Assembly (NCBI RefSeq): GCF_003932715.1
Contig: NZ_CP020700.1
Coordinates: 744,001 to 808,000, forward strand
Reading direction: 5' to 3'
DNA length: 64,000 nt
Origin: Streptomyces tsukubensis
GTDB lineage: Bacteria > Actinomycetota > Actinomycetes > Streptomycetales > Streptomycetaceae
Shown here: one piece after another, positions 52,069 to 60,029 of the stretch
Numbering within the stretch: the first letter of the stretch is position 1
Layout: every line of letters starts with the position of its first letter
Translations under genes and position numbers: made by a program
Notes under the pieces: model-generated
What the model was told of the DNA's origin: nothing
What the model saw: only the letters and a program-made list of their open reading frames with translations
Database searches by the model: none

Positions 52069-53118
52069 TCAGGCGAAGACGACGCAGGAGGCCGCGGGGG
52101 CGTTCAGGGAGCCCGCCCGCCGCGGTACACCCGTCTCCGGGTCGAGGTCGAACCAGGTGACGTCGCCGGAGCGTTCGTTGGCCGCGTAGAGCCGCCGTCC
52201 GGTGGGGTCGAGGGCCAGATCGCGCGGCCAGTGTCCGCCGCAGGGCACGGTGGTGACCAGCCGGACCCGCTCCCGGTCGGGGCCGAGTTCCAGGACGGAG
52301 ATGCTGTCGTGGCCGCGGTTGGCGACCCACAGCCGGTCCCCGCCGGGCGCGACCACGACCTCGGAGGGATAGGAGCGGCCTTCGGTGCCCTCCGGCAGTA
52401 CGGGGACCTCGCCCACCGCTTCGAGGACTCCCGTCTCCCCGTCCCAGCGGCAGACGGTGAGCGTGGGCTCCAGCTCGTTGAGGACGTAGGCGTGAGTTCC
52501 CGCCGGGTGGAAGGCCAGATGGCGGGGTCCGCTGCCGGGGCGCAGGGCGGTCGTGCCGTGCTCCACCAACTCGCCCGACGTGCGGTCGACGGCGCACACG
52601 TGCACCGCGTCCGTACCGAGGTCGACGCTCAGGACCCAGCGGCCACCGGGACCGGGCACGATCTGGTGGGCATGGGGGCCGCGCTGGCGGTCGGGGTCGG
52701 GGCCGGTGCCCTCGTGCTGGAGGACGCCGCCGACGGCGCCGGGGCGGCCGTCGCCGCCGACCGGCAGCACACTGACGCTGCCGGAGCCGTAGTTGGCGGT
52801 CAGCAGATGGCCGTCGGTGACCGCGAGATGGGTGGGCCCGGCACCGCAGACCGGTACCGGTCCGCCCAGCGCCTTGGGCGCCGCCCCCCGGACGTCGAAG
52901 GCCGCGACGGCACCTTCGGCGGTCTCGGAGACCGCGTACAGGACGGGGCCGCCGGACGCCTCACCGAGGGCCAGGTAGGAGGGGTCGACGATCGCGTCGC
53001 TGGAACCGGTCTCGGTCAGCGCACCGGTCTCGGCGTCGACGTCCGCGGCGATGACGCCCCGCCCGCCCGCCGAGGTGAACGATCCGATGAATGCCCGTCC
53101 GGCCCTGCTCTCGCCCAC
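52069..53118 (-). CDS. Lactonase family beta-propeller protein (6-phosphogluconolactonase-like)
   Basis: The best start is GTG 53118 with GGAGGAAAC in front, giving 349 residues. It has seven-bladed propeller repeats (FIGSFTSAGGRGVIAADVD, HLAVTDGHLLTANYGSGS, HAYVLNELEPTLTV, DRLWVANRGHDSISVLEL, RRLYAANERSGDVTWFDLD), typical of the PF10282 lactonase family, of which YbhE is a 6-phosphogluconolactonase. The C-terminus ends FDLDPETGVPRRAGSLNAP. No signal peptide is seen with this start. Its promoter region holds a DasR-like operator, linking it by inference to amino-sugar control. Confidence 0.9.
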   Translation of the reverse strand: MGESRAGRAFIGSFTSAGGRGVIAADVDAETGALTETGSSDAIVDPSYLALGEASGGPVLYAVSETAEGAVAAFDVRGAAPKALGGPVPVCGAGPTHLAVTDGHLLTANYGSGSVSVLPVGGDGRPGAVGGVLQHEGTGPDPDRQRGPHAHQIVPGPGGRWVLSVDLGTDAVHVCAVDRTSGELVEHGTTALRPGSGPRHLAFHPAGTHAYVLNELEPTLTVCRWDGETGVLEAVGEVPVLPEGTEGRSYPSEVVVAPGGDRLWVANRGHDSISVLELGPDRERVRLVTTVPCGGHWPRDLALDPTGRRLYAANERSGDVTWFDLDPETGVPRRAGSLNAPAASCVVFA

Positions 53119-53504
53119 GGCGTTTCCTCCCACGCTGCTCACTGTCGGCCCGCTGATCACCGGCTGCCGGGGCAGACGGTAGCAGCGGTCTAGACCAAGT
53201 GTCTGTACGAGGGTCCGCGCCCGGGTCACCACAGGGAGACGGCGGCCCCGGCGGATTCCGCAGTGGTTACCCGGCGGGGCGGCCCTGCTACCCCCCGGCG
53301 GCGACCGGATTTCTCCCCGGCCGGTGGGTACGGACGCTCAGATGCTGGTCACAGGCGTACGACGGGGGCGGCGGCGCGGGGTACGCCCGGGGCGCGCAGC
53401 CAGCGCCGGGCGCCCGTTGCCGTGATGCAAGGGATTTCTGTTGCCCCTGTGGTGTGCGGGGAAATCGGTCCACGGACGGCGGGCGCACTGGCATGCTGGG
53501 GTGC
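53119..53504. other. 386-bp divergent region between lactonase and HAD genes
   Basis: It contains a DasR-like element near the lactonase side (listed) and no convincing open frame. The HAD side is GC-rich with no clear hexamers. Confidence 0.5.
53184..53199. promoter_or_regulatory. DasR-like responsive element (dre)
   Basis: The 16-mer AGCGGTCTAGACCAAG contains the perfect 10-bp palindrome GGTCTAGACC (53187-53196). The known dre consensus in Streptomyces is A(G/C)TGGTCTAGACCA(G/C)T; 13 of 16 positions agree. It stands 66 bp upstream of the lactonase GTG, a normal repressor position. DasR is the GntR regulator of GlcNAc metabolism. Confidence 0.65.
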
Positions 53505-54194
53505 ATGAGCCTTACACGTACCCCGTCGGTCATCTTCGATCTGGACGGCACGCTGGTGGACAGCGAGCCCAACTACTACGAGGCGGGACGGCGGCTGCTC
53601 GCCGAGTACGGCGTCACGGACTTCGGCTGGGAGCGGCACACCGACTTCATCGGCATCAGCACGCGCGAGACCCTGGCGGCGCTGCGCGAGGAGCACGGGC
53701 TGTCCGCGTCCCTCGACGAACTCCTCGCGGGCAAGAACCGGCACTATCTGGAGCTGGCCGGGGCGTCGACGGCGGTCTTCCCGCAGATGCGGGAGTTCGT
53801 GGAGCTGTTGCGGGAACGCGGGGTGCCGATGGCCGTGGCCTCGGGGTCGTCGCCGGAGAGCATCGCGGCGGTGCTCTCGGGCACCGGTCTCGACGTGTTC
53901 TTCCCGACGGTCGTCTCGGCCGAGGAGGTGCCGCGGGGCAAGCCGGCGCCTGACGTGTTCCTGGAGGCGGCACGGCAGTTGGGGGCGGTCCCGGGCGACT
54001 GCGTCGTACTGGAGGACGCGCCGCCCGGGGCCGCCGCGGCCCGGGCCGCCGGGATGCGGTGCATCGCGATCCCGTACGCGGCGGCGACCGCGGACGACCC
54101 GGCGTTCGCCGCGGCGGATCTGCTGTACGCGGGCGGCCAGGAAGAGTTCACCGCCCGGGCGGCCTGCGACTGGCTGCTCGGCAGCCGGGCGTAG
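53505..54194 (+). CDS. HAD family phosphatase/beta-phosphoglucomutase-like
   Basis: The 229-residue product starts at ATG 53505. HAD motif I is SVIFDLDGTLVDSEP with the nucleophile Asp, motif II is AVASGSSPESIAA, motif III is PRGKPAPDVFLEAARQ with Lys, and motif IV is VLEDAPPGAAAARAAG. A helical cap (about 25-90) puts it in the beta-PGM/phosphoglycolate group. It removes or moves phosphate on a small sugar phosphate; the substrate is unknown. It is divergent from the lactonase and followed by a strong hairpin. Confidence 0.92.
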   Translation: MSLTRTPSVIFDLDGTLVDSEPNYYEAGRRLLAEYGVTDFGWERHTDFIGISTRETLAALREEHGLSASLDELLAGKNRHYLELAGASTAVFPQMREFVELLRERGVPMAVASGSSPESIAAVLSGTGLDVFFPTVVSAEEVPRGKPAPDVFLEAARQLGAVPGDCVVLEDAPPGAAAARAAGMRCIAIPYAAATADDPAFAAADLLYAGGQEEFTARAACDWLLGSRA

Positions 54195-54202
54195 GCCGGG
54201 AA

Positions 54203-54239
54203 GCGCGCCGCGCCGGCGGTGGCCGCCGGCGCGGCGCGC
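54203..54239. terminator. Perfect 17-bp bidirectional hairpin terminator
   Basis: GCGCGCCGCGCCGGCGG (54203-54219) and its exact complement (54223-54239) enclose the loop TGG. It lies 8 bp after the HAD stop and 7 bp before the end of the convergent methyltransferase gene. Confidence 0.92.
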
Positions 54240-54246
54240 CCCGGGG

Positions 54247-55050
54247 TCAGCGCTTGAACCCCACGCAGGTGTAGACCGGTGTGCCCGCCGTGTCGAGGGC
54301 CTCGTCCTCGGGCTCGTGCGGCCACTCCTCCAGCGCCACCAGACCCGGCTCCAGCAGGTCGAGCCCCGCGACCAGTTCACCGATCTCGGCGTGCGACCGC
54401 ATCCGCAGCAGCACCCCGTTCGCGCGGTAGATCTCCACGATGCCCGCCATGGTGGCGGGGTCGAAGTCCGCCGTACCGTGCGAGAGCATCAGGGCGCTGC
54501 CCGGGGCCAGCGGCTCCAGCAGCGCCTCCAGCAGCCCGCGCGGATCGGCGTCGTCGCCGACGAAGTGGAGCAGGGCGATCGTCGACACCACCACGGGCTC
54601 GTCGAAGTCGAGCACCTCCCGCGCCCCGGCGAGTATCTTCTCCGGCTCCCGGACGTCGGCCTGGATGTACTCGGTGCGCCCGGCGGGCGTACCGCGCAGC
54701 AGGGCCTCCGCATGGCGCAGGACGACCGGATCGTGGTCCACATAGGTGATGCGCGCGTCGGGGACGACCTCCTGGACGACCTGGTGCAGGTTGGGCCGGG
54801 TCGGAATGCCCGTACCGACGTCGAGGAACTGGCGCAGTCCGCGGCGGGCCAGCAGCCGGGCGGCACGGCGCATGAAGCCGCGGTTGGCGTGGGCCGCCTG
54901 ACGGGCACCCGGAAGGACCTTCAGTACCTGCTCGGCCGCGGCGGCGTCCACGGGATAGTGGTCCTTGCCGCCGAGGATGTAGTCGTAGATCCGGGCCGAA
55001 TGGGCCTTCGCCGTGTCGATGGTGGTGATCCCGTCCCCGGGGTCGGTCAT
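54247..55050 (-). CDS. SAM-dependent methyltransferase (PF04672/DUF574 family)
   Basis: From ATG 55050 with GGAGG upstream the product is 267 residues. Family marks are IDTAKAHSARIYDYILGGKDH, the SAM motif I FLDVGTGIPTRPNLHQVV, YVDHDPVVLRHAEALLRG and LLHFVGDD. DUF574 methyltransferases are abundant in Streptomyces and of unknown substrate. It is near the DUF397-XRE pair on the same strand but separated by a hairpin and a tandem-repeat region. Confidence 0.92.
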   Translation of the reverse strand: MTDPGDGITTIDTAKAHSARIYDYILGGKDHYPVDAAAAEQVLKVLPGARQAAHANRGFMRRAARLLARRGLRQFLDVGTGIPTRPNLHQVVQEVVPDARITYVDHDPVVLRHAEALLRGTPAGRTEYIQADVREPEKILAGAREVLDFDEPVVVSTIALLHFVGDDADPRGLLEALLEPLAPGSALMLSHGTADFDPATMAGIVEIYRANGVLLRMRSHAEIGELVAGLDLLEPGLVALEEWPHEPEDEALDTAGTPVYTCVGFKR

Positions 55051-55066
55051 GGGGGTGTCCTCCGCT

Positions 55067-55149
55067 GGTCGTTCCGTACCCGTGCTGGTGTTCCGGTACC
55101 GGTCGTTCCGCACCCGTACCCGTACTGCGTTCCGGTACCGGTCGTTCCG
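55067..55149. repeat. Imperfect 34-39-bp tandem repeat upstream of the methyltransferase gene
   Basis: GGTCGTTCCG occurs at 55067, 55101 and 55140. Longer 21-bp units (55090-55110 and 55129-55149) are identical and begin GTTCCGGTACCGG. The spacing is 34 and 39 bp. It ends 17 bp upstream of the methyltransferase start, so it probably lies within its promoter or leader. Confidence 0.65.
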
Positions 55150-55240
55150 GGCTCGTGCCGGTGCTGCGGTGCCGGTGGATCTCGTGTTCGCGACGCCGTC
55201 GTGCGGCACGCCGCGTCCGTGGTGCCGCGCATCGCCGGAT

Positions 55241-55281
55241 GCCCCCGGCCCGTACGCCGTGCGCGCGTACGGGCCCGGGGC
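55241..55281 (-). terminator. Hairpin terminator of the XRE-DUF397 operon
   Basis: GGCCCGTACGC (55247-55257) pairs with GCGTACGGGCC (55265-55275), and five more pairs extend it after one mismatch. It is 21 bp after the DUF397 stop. Confidence 0.75.
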
Positions 55282-55302
55282 GGGGCCTCGGCGCGGGCCG
55301 GC

Positions 55303-55533
55303 TCAGGAGAGCAGGAAGTCCGCCTCGCCGGCCTTGGCGCCGCGCACCACCTCGGCGATGTCCTGGGCGGTGAAGATCAGCGCCGGTCCGTCGGGGTCCT
55401 GGGACTGCCGTACCGCCACATATCCGTTCCCCAGTTGCTTCACCTCGACGCAGTTGCCCCCGTTGCTCCCGCTCCAGGGCTTGGTCCACGCTGAGGCTCC
55501 CAGCGTGAGGTCCGCGTGGCTGACGTGGCTCAT
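55303..55533 (-). CDS. DUF397 family small protein
   Basis: The 76-residue protein has the DUF397 core WTKPWSGSNGGNCVEVKQLG, the family's SYSSGSGGNCVEV-like motif, then VAVRQSQDPDGPALIFTAQD and the conserved W/F-rich end ADFLLS. It is acidic and small. DUF397 genes in Streptomyces nearly always lie beside XRE (Scr1/WhiJ-type) regulators and act as their partners. Its ATG overlaps the regulator's stop (ATGA), so they are translated together. Confidence 0.92.
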   Translation of the reverse strand: MSHVSHADLTLGASAWTKPWSGSNGGNCVEVKQLGNGYVAVRQSQDPDGPALIFTAQDIAEVVRGAKAGEADFLLS

Positions 55534-56399
55534 GGGTCAAGCTCCTTGCGAATGACGTCGAGGAGGCGCAGCGTGTCCTTTCTCGACAGTGCGTACGTGC
55601 TCATCTGGTCGAGGGCCTCCCGGTAGAGGGCGACCTCGGCGGGGTCCTCGCTGTACGTCGCGCGGCTGAGGCTGTCGATGCCGACGACGTCCGGCAGTTC
55701 GGGAATCTCGAACCTGAAGACCGAGAAGGGGCCGAAGCCCCCGGGATGCAGTCCGGCGCGGAACGGGGCCACCTGGAAGGTCACGGACGGCAGATGGGCC
55801 ACCGCGAGCAGATGCTCGACCTGGCCGCGCATCACGTCCGGTGGTCCGACCGGGCGGCGCAGAACCGTTTCGTCGACCACGGCCCAGAAGTGCGGCGGCT
55901 CGGGCTGCACTCTGGTCAGGAGCGCCTGTCTCTCCCGGCGGAGGGCGATCTGGCGCTCCACCACGTCGGTGGTGACCCGGGGCAGTCCGAGGCTGAGGAC
56001 GCACCGCGCGTACTCCGGGGTCTGGAGCAGGCCCGGCACCACATGGGGTTCGTACGAGCGGACCTGCGTCGCACCGCTCTCCAGACTGACGTGAACGCCG
56101 AACCAGTTGGGCAGTACATCGCGGTAACCCTGCCACCAGCCGGAGACATTGGCCTGATCCGTCAGCTCCAGGAACTCCGCCGCCTCGTCCTCCCCGACGC
56201 CGTACATCTCCAGCAGCGCTTTGACGGTCAGCCACTTCAGGGTGACCTCGGCCCGCTCCATGCGGGTGATGGTGGTGTGCGACTGACGCAGCCGCTTGCC
56301 CACGTCCTGCGCCGACAGGCCCGCCGCCTGGCGCAGTTGCAGCAGACGTCTGCCCAGGACCATCTGCAGAACCGTGGGCGCTGATCTCGGCTCACTCAC
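55530..56399 (-). CDS. XRE family HTH regulator (Scr1/WhiJ-like)
   Basis: The GTG at 56399 follows AAGGGG and gives 289 residues. Residues about 15-70 are the XRE HTH (LRQAAGLSAQDVGKRLRQSH, TTITRMERAE), and the rest is the Scr1-type domain (YEPHVVPGLLQTPEYARCVL, FRFEIPELPDVVGIDSL). It overlaps DUF397 by 4 bp and is divergent from an RsbW-like ATPase gene. This layout matches the whiJ/abaA-type cassettes that influence development and antibiotic production. Confidence 0.92.
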   Translation of the reverse strand: MSEPRSAPTVLQMVLGRRLLQLRQAAGLSAQDVGKRLRQSHTTITRMERAEVTLKWLTVKALLEMYGVGEDEAAEFLELTDQANVSGWWQGYRDVLPNWFGVHVSLESGATQVRSYEPHVVPGLLQTPEYARCVLSLGLPRVTTDVVERQIALRRERQALLTRVQPEPPHFWAVVDETVLRRPVGPPDVMRGQVEHLLAVAHLPSVTFQVAPFRAGLHPGGFGPFSVFRFEIPELPDVVGIDSLSRATYSEDPAEVALYREALDQMSTYALSRKDTLRLLDVIRKELDP

Positions 56400-56743
56400 G
56401 GTACGGCCCCTTTCGAACACCGGATCATCCAATGCAGTGTGCCATGCGTCCAGGAGCCTGCACAGGACACACACAACGACAGTGCACGGTGCAGAGTGTT
56501 CTTGCCAACTTTCCTGACCCGGTCCATAGTTGGCGCAGTGACTCGGCTCACGCGGCAGACCGGCCGCTGTGCACGAGGCGCGGCGACGCCCCGGTTCTCG
56601 ACCACAACCGGGGCCCGGCACCCGGCGGTCCATCCGACCCCTTCGCGAGTGCGCGCGAAGGCACCGCGCCACGGCATCCGGCGCCCGCCCGTCCCGTCCG
56701 GTCGCCGCTCGGGCCGGGCGTGCCCCCACCGATAGGACTGCCC
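56400..56743. other. 344-bp divergent region between XRE and ATPase genes
   Basis: It contains a likely promoter near 56502-56530 and GTGCACGGTGCA, a small imperfect inverted repeat at about 56482-56493. No gene is visible. It probably includes the regulator's own operator. Confidence 0.5.
56502..56530 (+). promoter_or_regulatory. Sigma-70-like promoter toward the ATPase gene
   Basis: TTGCCA (56502-56507) and CATAGT (56525-56530) are separated by 17 bp. A long leader of about 200 nt to the GTG would follow, so this may serve another start or be regulated. Confidence 0.4.
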
Positions 56744-57184
56744 GTGACGATCGCCGCCGACCTCCCTCCCCGGCAGCAGCCGGACGACAGCACCGTCCGT
56801 ACGTGTTTGTTCGACCTCCCGGCGGACCACCGCTCGGTCTCCATCGCCCGGCGGCTCACCGAGACGTATCTCGACAGCCGGGTCCACTGCGACGATGTGC
56901 GGCACTCCGTGACCTTGCTGATCAGCGAGTTGGCGACCAACGCCGTCCGGCACGCCTCCGGTATCCAGTTCCGGTGCCGGGTCAGGCTGGAGGAGGGCGC
57001 GGTACGCATAGAGGTCGAGGACCGGGGTGGATCGCACTCCCTGATCAGGTCCCGCCGGCCGTCTCCGGAGGAGGAGTGCGGGCGGGGGCTCCAGTTGGTG
57101 GAGTGCCTGTCGAAGGACTGGGGGATGCGGCGCCGGGACCACGGCCCGGGGTCGGTGGTCTGGGCGGTCGTCGCGGCCCACTGA
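56744..57184 (+). CDS. ATP-binding protein, RsbW-like anti-sigma/kinase
   Basis: From GTG 56744 the product is 146 residues. N box LLISELATNAVRHA, G1 VEDRGGSHSLI and G2 ECGRGLQLVECLSKDWG identify the HATPase_c fold of the RsbW family. It sits divergent from the XRE regulator, completing the regulator-DUF397-ATPase set often seen in whiJ-like clusters. The target sigma or STAS protein is not nearby. Confidence 0.9.
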   Translation: MTIAADLPPRQQPDDSTVRTCLFDLPADHRSVSIARRLTETYLDSRVHCDDVRHSVTLLISELATNAVRHASGIQFRCRVRLEEGAVRIEVEDRGGSHSLIRSRRPSPEEECGRGLQLVECLSKDWGMRRRDHGPGSVVWAVVAAH

Positions 57185-57329
57185 CCCCGGGGGCGGCGGC
57201 GCCCGGCTGCTGTCGTGGCGCGATCACCGCGCACGATGTGGAGATGTGGTGATGCGTCACCGCGGCCACCCCCACGGCTATAGCGCTAAGCGGATTAACG
57301 ATATGCTCCCGATGGCACCTCGCCACCGG

Positions 57330-57384
57330 GAGCCCTCCCGGGCCGCACTGCCCCGTGTCCGGCCAACAGGAAGCGGGAGGGCTC
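57330..57384. terminator. Hairpin between convergent genes
   Basis: GAGCCCTCCCG (57330-57340) and CGGGAGGGCTC (57374-57384) are perfect complements, with a 33-nt loop, in the space between the ATPase gene and the convergent M56 gene. Confidence 0.5.
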
Positions 57385-57471
57385 TCGGACCGGGGGCCGT
57401 CGGGTCTCGCCGCGGCGGGCCGCCGGGCCCGCGCCGTGGCACAAGCGCCCGGCCGGGATCCTCGACCGCCG

Positions 57472-58374
57472 TCAGCAGGCCACCAGCAGCGGCAGGAACG
57501 GCGCCGCCACCGAGGCGAGGAGAACCCCGGCCCGGGTCACCCGGCGCGGACCGGCCTCCGGGGTCAGGATGCGGCGCAGCCGGATCAGGGCGCCGGTGCC
57601 TCCGGCGCCCAGCGCGGAACGCGGAGCGCGCCCCGCCGCGACCTCGCACATGGCGGTCGCCAGCGCGTCGCGGGAGTGGGAGCGCAGCGCCCGGTCGTCC
57701 GCGATCATCTCCAGCAGCAGCGCGGTCTGTTCCCGGGCCAGTCGGGCCAGCGGCAGCCCGGGAAAGGCCCGGGTGAAGGCCTTCGCCGCGATCTGCACCA
57801 GATGGTGGCGGCCCCGGAGATGGGCCTGCTCATGGGCGAGCACGGCCCGCAGCTGCTCGTCGGTCAGCAGGTCCAGCGCGCCCCGGGTGACGACGACGCG
57901 GTGCGCCCGCCCGGGCAGGCAGTAGACCGCGGGCGCGTCGTGCTCGACGACCGTCGCCCCGTAGTCCGCCGCCTCGGCGCCGATCACGGCGAGCAGTCCG
58001 GCGTGGCGCTGCCGTTCCCGCCGGGCCTGCCAGGCGGTGGCGGCCAGCCAGCCGAGCGGCAGCAGCACGATCGTGGCGGGCGCCAGCAGCAGCCCGAAAT
58101 CGGCGGCACCGGCCGGGGATGCGCCGGGCGGTGTGTCCGCGGCCAGCCCGCAGGTGCCGAGCAGACCGACGATTCCGTCGTGGACGTGCTGTTCGGAGAG
58201 GACGAGGTGGTAGACGGCGAAGGCGGCGGCGACGACGAAGGTGAGGCTCAGCCCCTGCCAGGCCAGTACGGCCGCGGTGGGGGCGCGATGGGTCCAGCGG
58301 GCGCCGGAGAGGGCGTAGGGCAGGACGGCACCGACCAGGACGGCGTACGCAGCCAGGGCGAGGACCGTCGTCAC
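57472..58374 (-). CDS. M56 family membrane metallopeptidase (BlaR1-like)
   Basis: The 300-residue protein has about four membrane helices and the zinc motif HEQAH near residue 180, followed by a helix IAAKAFTRAFPG and a distal MIADDRAL acidic ligand. M56 proteins include BlaR1 and MecR1, which cleave the repressors BlaI or MecI; this copy lacks a penicillin-binding sensor domain. It overlaps the BlaI-type gene by 4 bp (GTGA), so the protease and its probable target are translated together. It likely senses an envelope signal and removes the repressor. Confidence 0.92.
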   Translation of the reverse strand: MTTVLALAAYAVLVGAVLPYALSGARWTHRAPTAAVLAWQGLSLTFVVAAAFAVYHLVLSEQHVHDGIVGLLGTCGLAADTPPGASPAGAADFGLLLAPATIVLLPLGWLAATAWQARRERQRHAGLLAVIGAEAADYGATVVEHDAPAVYCLPGRAHRVVVTRGALDLLTDEQLRAVLAHEQAHLRGRHHLVQIAAKAFTRAFPGLPLARLAREQTALLLEMIADDRALRSHSRDALATAMCEVAAGRAPRSALGAGGTGALIRLRRILTPEAGPRRVTRAGVLLASVAAPFLPLLVAC

Positions 58375-58739
58375 GCGCCGCTCCGCCGTTTGGCGGCCCG
58401 CAGCGCGGAGCGCAGCGCCTGCACCTCGTCGGCGGAGATCTGTTCCACGAAGCTCAGCAGCACACCGGCCGGGTCGGGATTGCCGTCCAGCGCGTCCTGC
58501 ATCCGGGCGGCCGTGTACTGCTGGCGGGTGCAGGTGGCCCGGTAGACCCAGGCCCGGCCCTCCTTCTCGCGCTCCAGCATGCCCTTGGTGAAGAGGATGT
58601 CGGCGACCGTCTTGACGGTGCTGTACGCGATGGGGCGCTTGCGGTTGAGATCGTCGCGCACCTCGCGGGCGGTGGCCGGACGACCCCAGTTCCAGAGGCG
58701 GTCCATGATCTCCGCCTCCAGATCACCCAACTGTCGCAC
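58371..58739 (-). CDS. BlaI/MecI/CopY family transcriptional repressor
   Basis: From GTG 58739 with GAGAGGAG in front the product is 122 residues. The winged HTH is MDRLWNWGRPATAREVRDDL, AYSTVKTVADILFTKGMLE and a wing ending WVYRATCTR. The C-terminal dimer helix EQISADEVQALRSALRAAKR is typical. BlaI-family proteins repress operons until cleaved by an M56 protease. It lies between the CPVC membrane protein gene and the M56 gene, all on the minus strand, forming one operon. Confidence 0.93.
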   Translation of the reverse strand: MRQLGDLEAEIMDRLWNWGRPATAREVRDDLNRKRPIAYSTVKTVADILFTKGMLEREKEGRAWVYRATCTRQQYTAARMQDALDGNPDPAGVLLSFVEQISADEVQALRSALRAAKRRSGA

Positions 58740-58783
58740 GCCCGCTCCTCTCGCCGGCGGCACCGACGCCCCCGTCCCCGTCC

Positions 58784-59368
58784 TCAGTGGCTGCTCATCG
58801 TAGTCGCCGTACCGGCGGCCCCCGGGGTGTCCGCCCCGCCGCTTCCGGTGCCGTCCGTGGCGTCCGTGACGGGCGCCCGCCCGGTGGGCACCGGGCAGGC
58901 GTCCGCGGTGCGCAGCCGTCCGGCCAGCGCATGCGCAAGGAGGGCGACCGAGGCGATCGCGAGCACCGGCTGCGCCGGGGCCCAGTAGGACATCGCCCCG
59001 CTCATCCCGAGCGCCAGGACGACCAGTTTGTTGCAGACCGGGCAGCCGACGGCGAGCACCGACAGCACGCCCGCCGCGATCGCGCGGGCGCCCCGCGGCC
59101 CGGGCCGGGCGGGATCCGCACCGGACGCACCCGGCGCCCCGGCGCCCTTCCGGGCCCGGCCGGGTCCGGCGGTATAGGTGGCGGCCAGCAGGCCCATCAG
59201 GACCGAGCTGACGATCCACACCGGATAGTTCCACCAGAGCACCGGCGTCATCCGCGTGTACAGCGCGGAGGGGACGACTCCGGTCGGCACCCCGACGACG
59301 GCCGCGGCGAGTACCGCGACCCCCGCAGCCACCAGCCACTGCCGTGGCGCCCAGGCCCGTACACCCAT
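58784..59368 (-). CDS. Membrane protein with CPVC motif
   Basis: The ATG at 59368 follows GGAGGAGG and gives 194 residues. Four or more hydrophobic segments include WLVAAGVAVLAAAVVGVPTG, WIVSSVLMGLLAATYT, AIAAGVLSVLAVGCPVCNKL and VLAIASVALLAHALAG. The motif CPVC (Cys109 and Cys112) lies in or at the edge of a membrane helix, suited to metal binding or thiol redox. I do not recognise a name. It is the first gene of the operon with BlaI and M56 genes and divergent from the DUF6153 gene. Confidence 0.85.
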   Translation of the reverse strand: MGVRAWAPRQWLVAAGVAVLAAAVVGVPTGVVPSALYTRMTPVLWWNYPVWIVSSVLMGLLAATYTAGPGRARKGAGAPGASGADPARPGPRGARAIAAGVLSVLAVGCPVCNKLVVLALGMSGAMSYWAPAQPVLAIASVALLAHALAGRLRTADACPVPTGRAPVTDATDGTGSGGADTPGAAGTATTMSSH

Positions 59369-59478
59369 CGTGTCCTCCTCCACCCTCCCACCGGCAATGC
59401 GAAGAACCTTAGTAGAAATCGGGGGGCTGCGGCAGACGGGGAACGCCTTCGGTATCGTCGGGGCCGGAGGTGGACATC
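59369..59478. promoter_or_regulatory. Divergent promoter between the two operons of the BlaI cluster
   Basis: This 110-bp stretch contains the only AT-rich patch around, TTAGTAGAAATC at about 59409-59420. It probably holds the promoters of both the CPVC-BlaI-M56 and DUF6153-DUF305 operons, and the likely BlaI operator. I see no clear palindrome. Confidence 0.5.
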
Positions 59479-59916
59479 GTGCGTGCGGGCAGGACGATCA
59501 GGGCTGCGGGTGCCTGGGGGCAACTGCTGCTGGTCGTGCTCGCGCTGGGCGTCTTCGCCATGCACACGGTGGGCCATCCGGACAGCGGCTCGGGTACGTC
59601 CCGCACGGACGCGACGGCCGCCGCGGCGGGCCCGGTCCACGGACCCCCCGTCGCACAGCCGGACCCGGCTGCCGCCCCCGACCGGCCGCACGACGGCCAC
59701 GGCGGCTCCACCGCCCCGGACCCGGGCATGTCGATGGACATGCTCGCCCTCTGTGTCGCCGTCCTGGGCAGCGTGCTGCTCGCCGCGCTGCTGCGGGCGG
59801 CCCTCGGCCGCCGTACCGAACGGCCGGTGCGCCTGCGCGGCCTCCTCGTCGCACCCCGCCGCGGCCCTCCGCCGCGCGCCCCCGATCTCGCCACCCTGTC
59901 GATCCTGCGCATCTAG
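59479..59916 (+). CDS. DUF6153 family protein
   Basis: The GTG at 59479 lies 8 bp after CGGAGG and gives 145 residues; a GTG at 59470 is possible. It has two membrane segments (LLLVVLALGVFAMHTVGHP and MLALCVAVLGSVLLAALL) and between them a His/Asp/Pro-rich exposed loop (DRPHDGHGG, PDPGMSMDM). The end DLATLSILRI is typical of DUF6153. The exposed His and Met suit metal binding. It is first in an operon with a DUF305 lipoprotein. Confidence 0.82.
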   Translation: MRAGRTIRAAGAWGQLLLVVLALGVFAMHTVGHPDSGSGTSRTDATAAAAGPVHGPPVAQPDPAAAPDRPHDGHGGSTAPDPGMSMDMLALCVAVLGSVLLAALLRAALGRRTERPVRLRGLLVAPRRGPPPRAPDLATLSILRI

Positions 59917-60029
59917 GCCGTCGTCCCTGCCGCGGGCCGCTTCGTCGTGCCCGCAGACGCCCCGTGCGGCGCCCCCACGGCCCGTACGGACTCCACCGCA
60001 GCATCGAACAGACAGCACGAGGTTGTGAC

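Noticed and set aside
57472..58739. Beta-lactam resistance operon
   Set aside because: BlaI and M56 genes are present, but there is no beta-lactamase or penicillin-binding sensor domain, and the neighbours are metal-binding-like envelope proteins.
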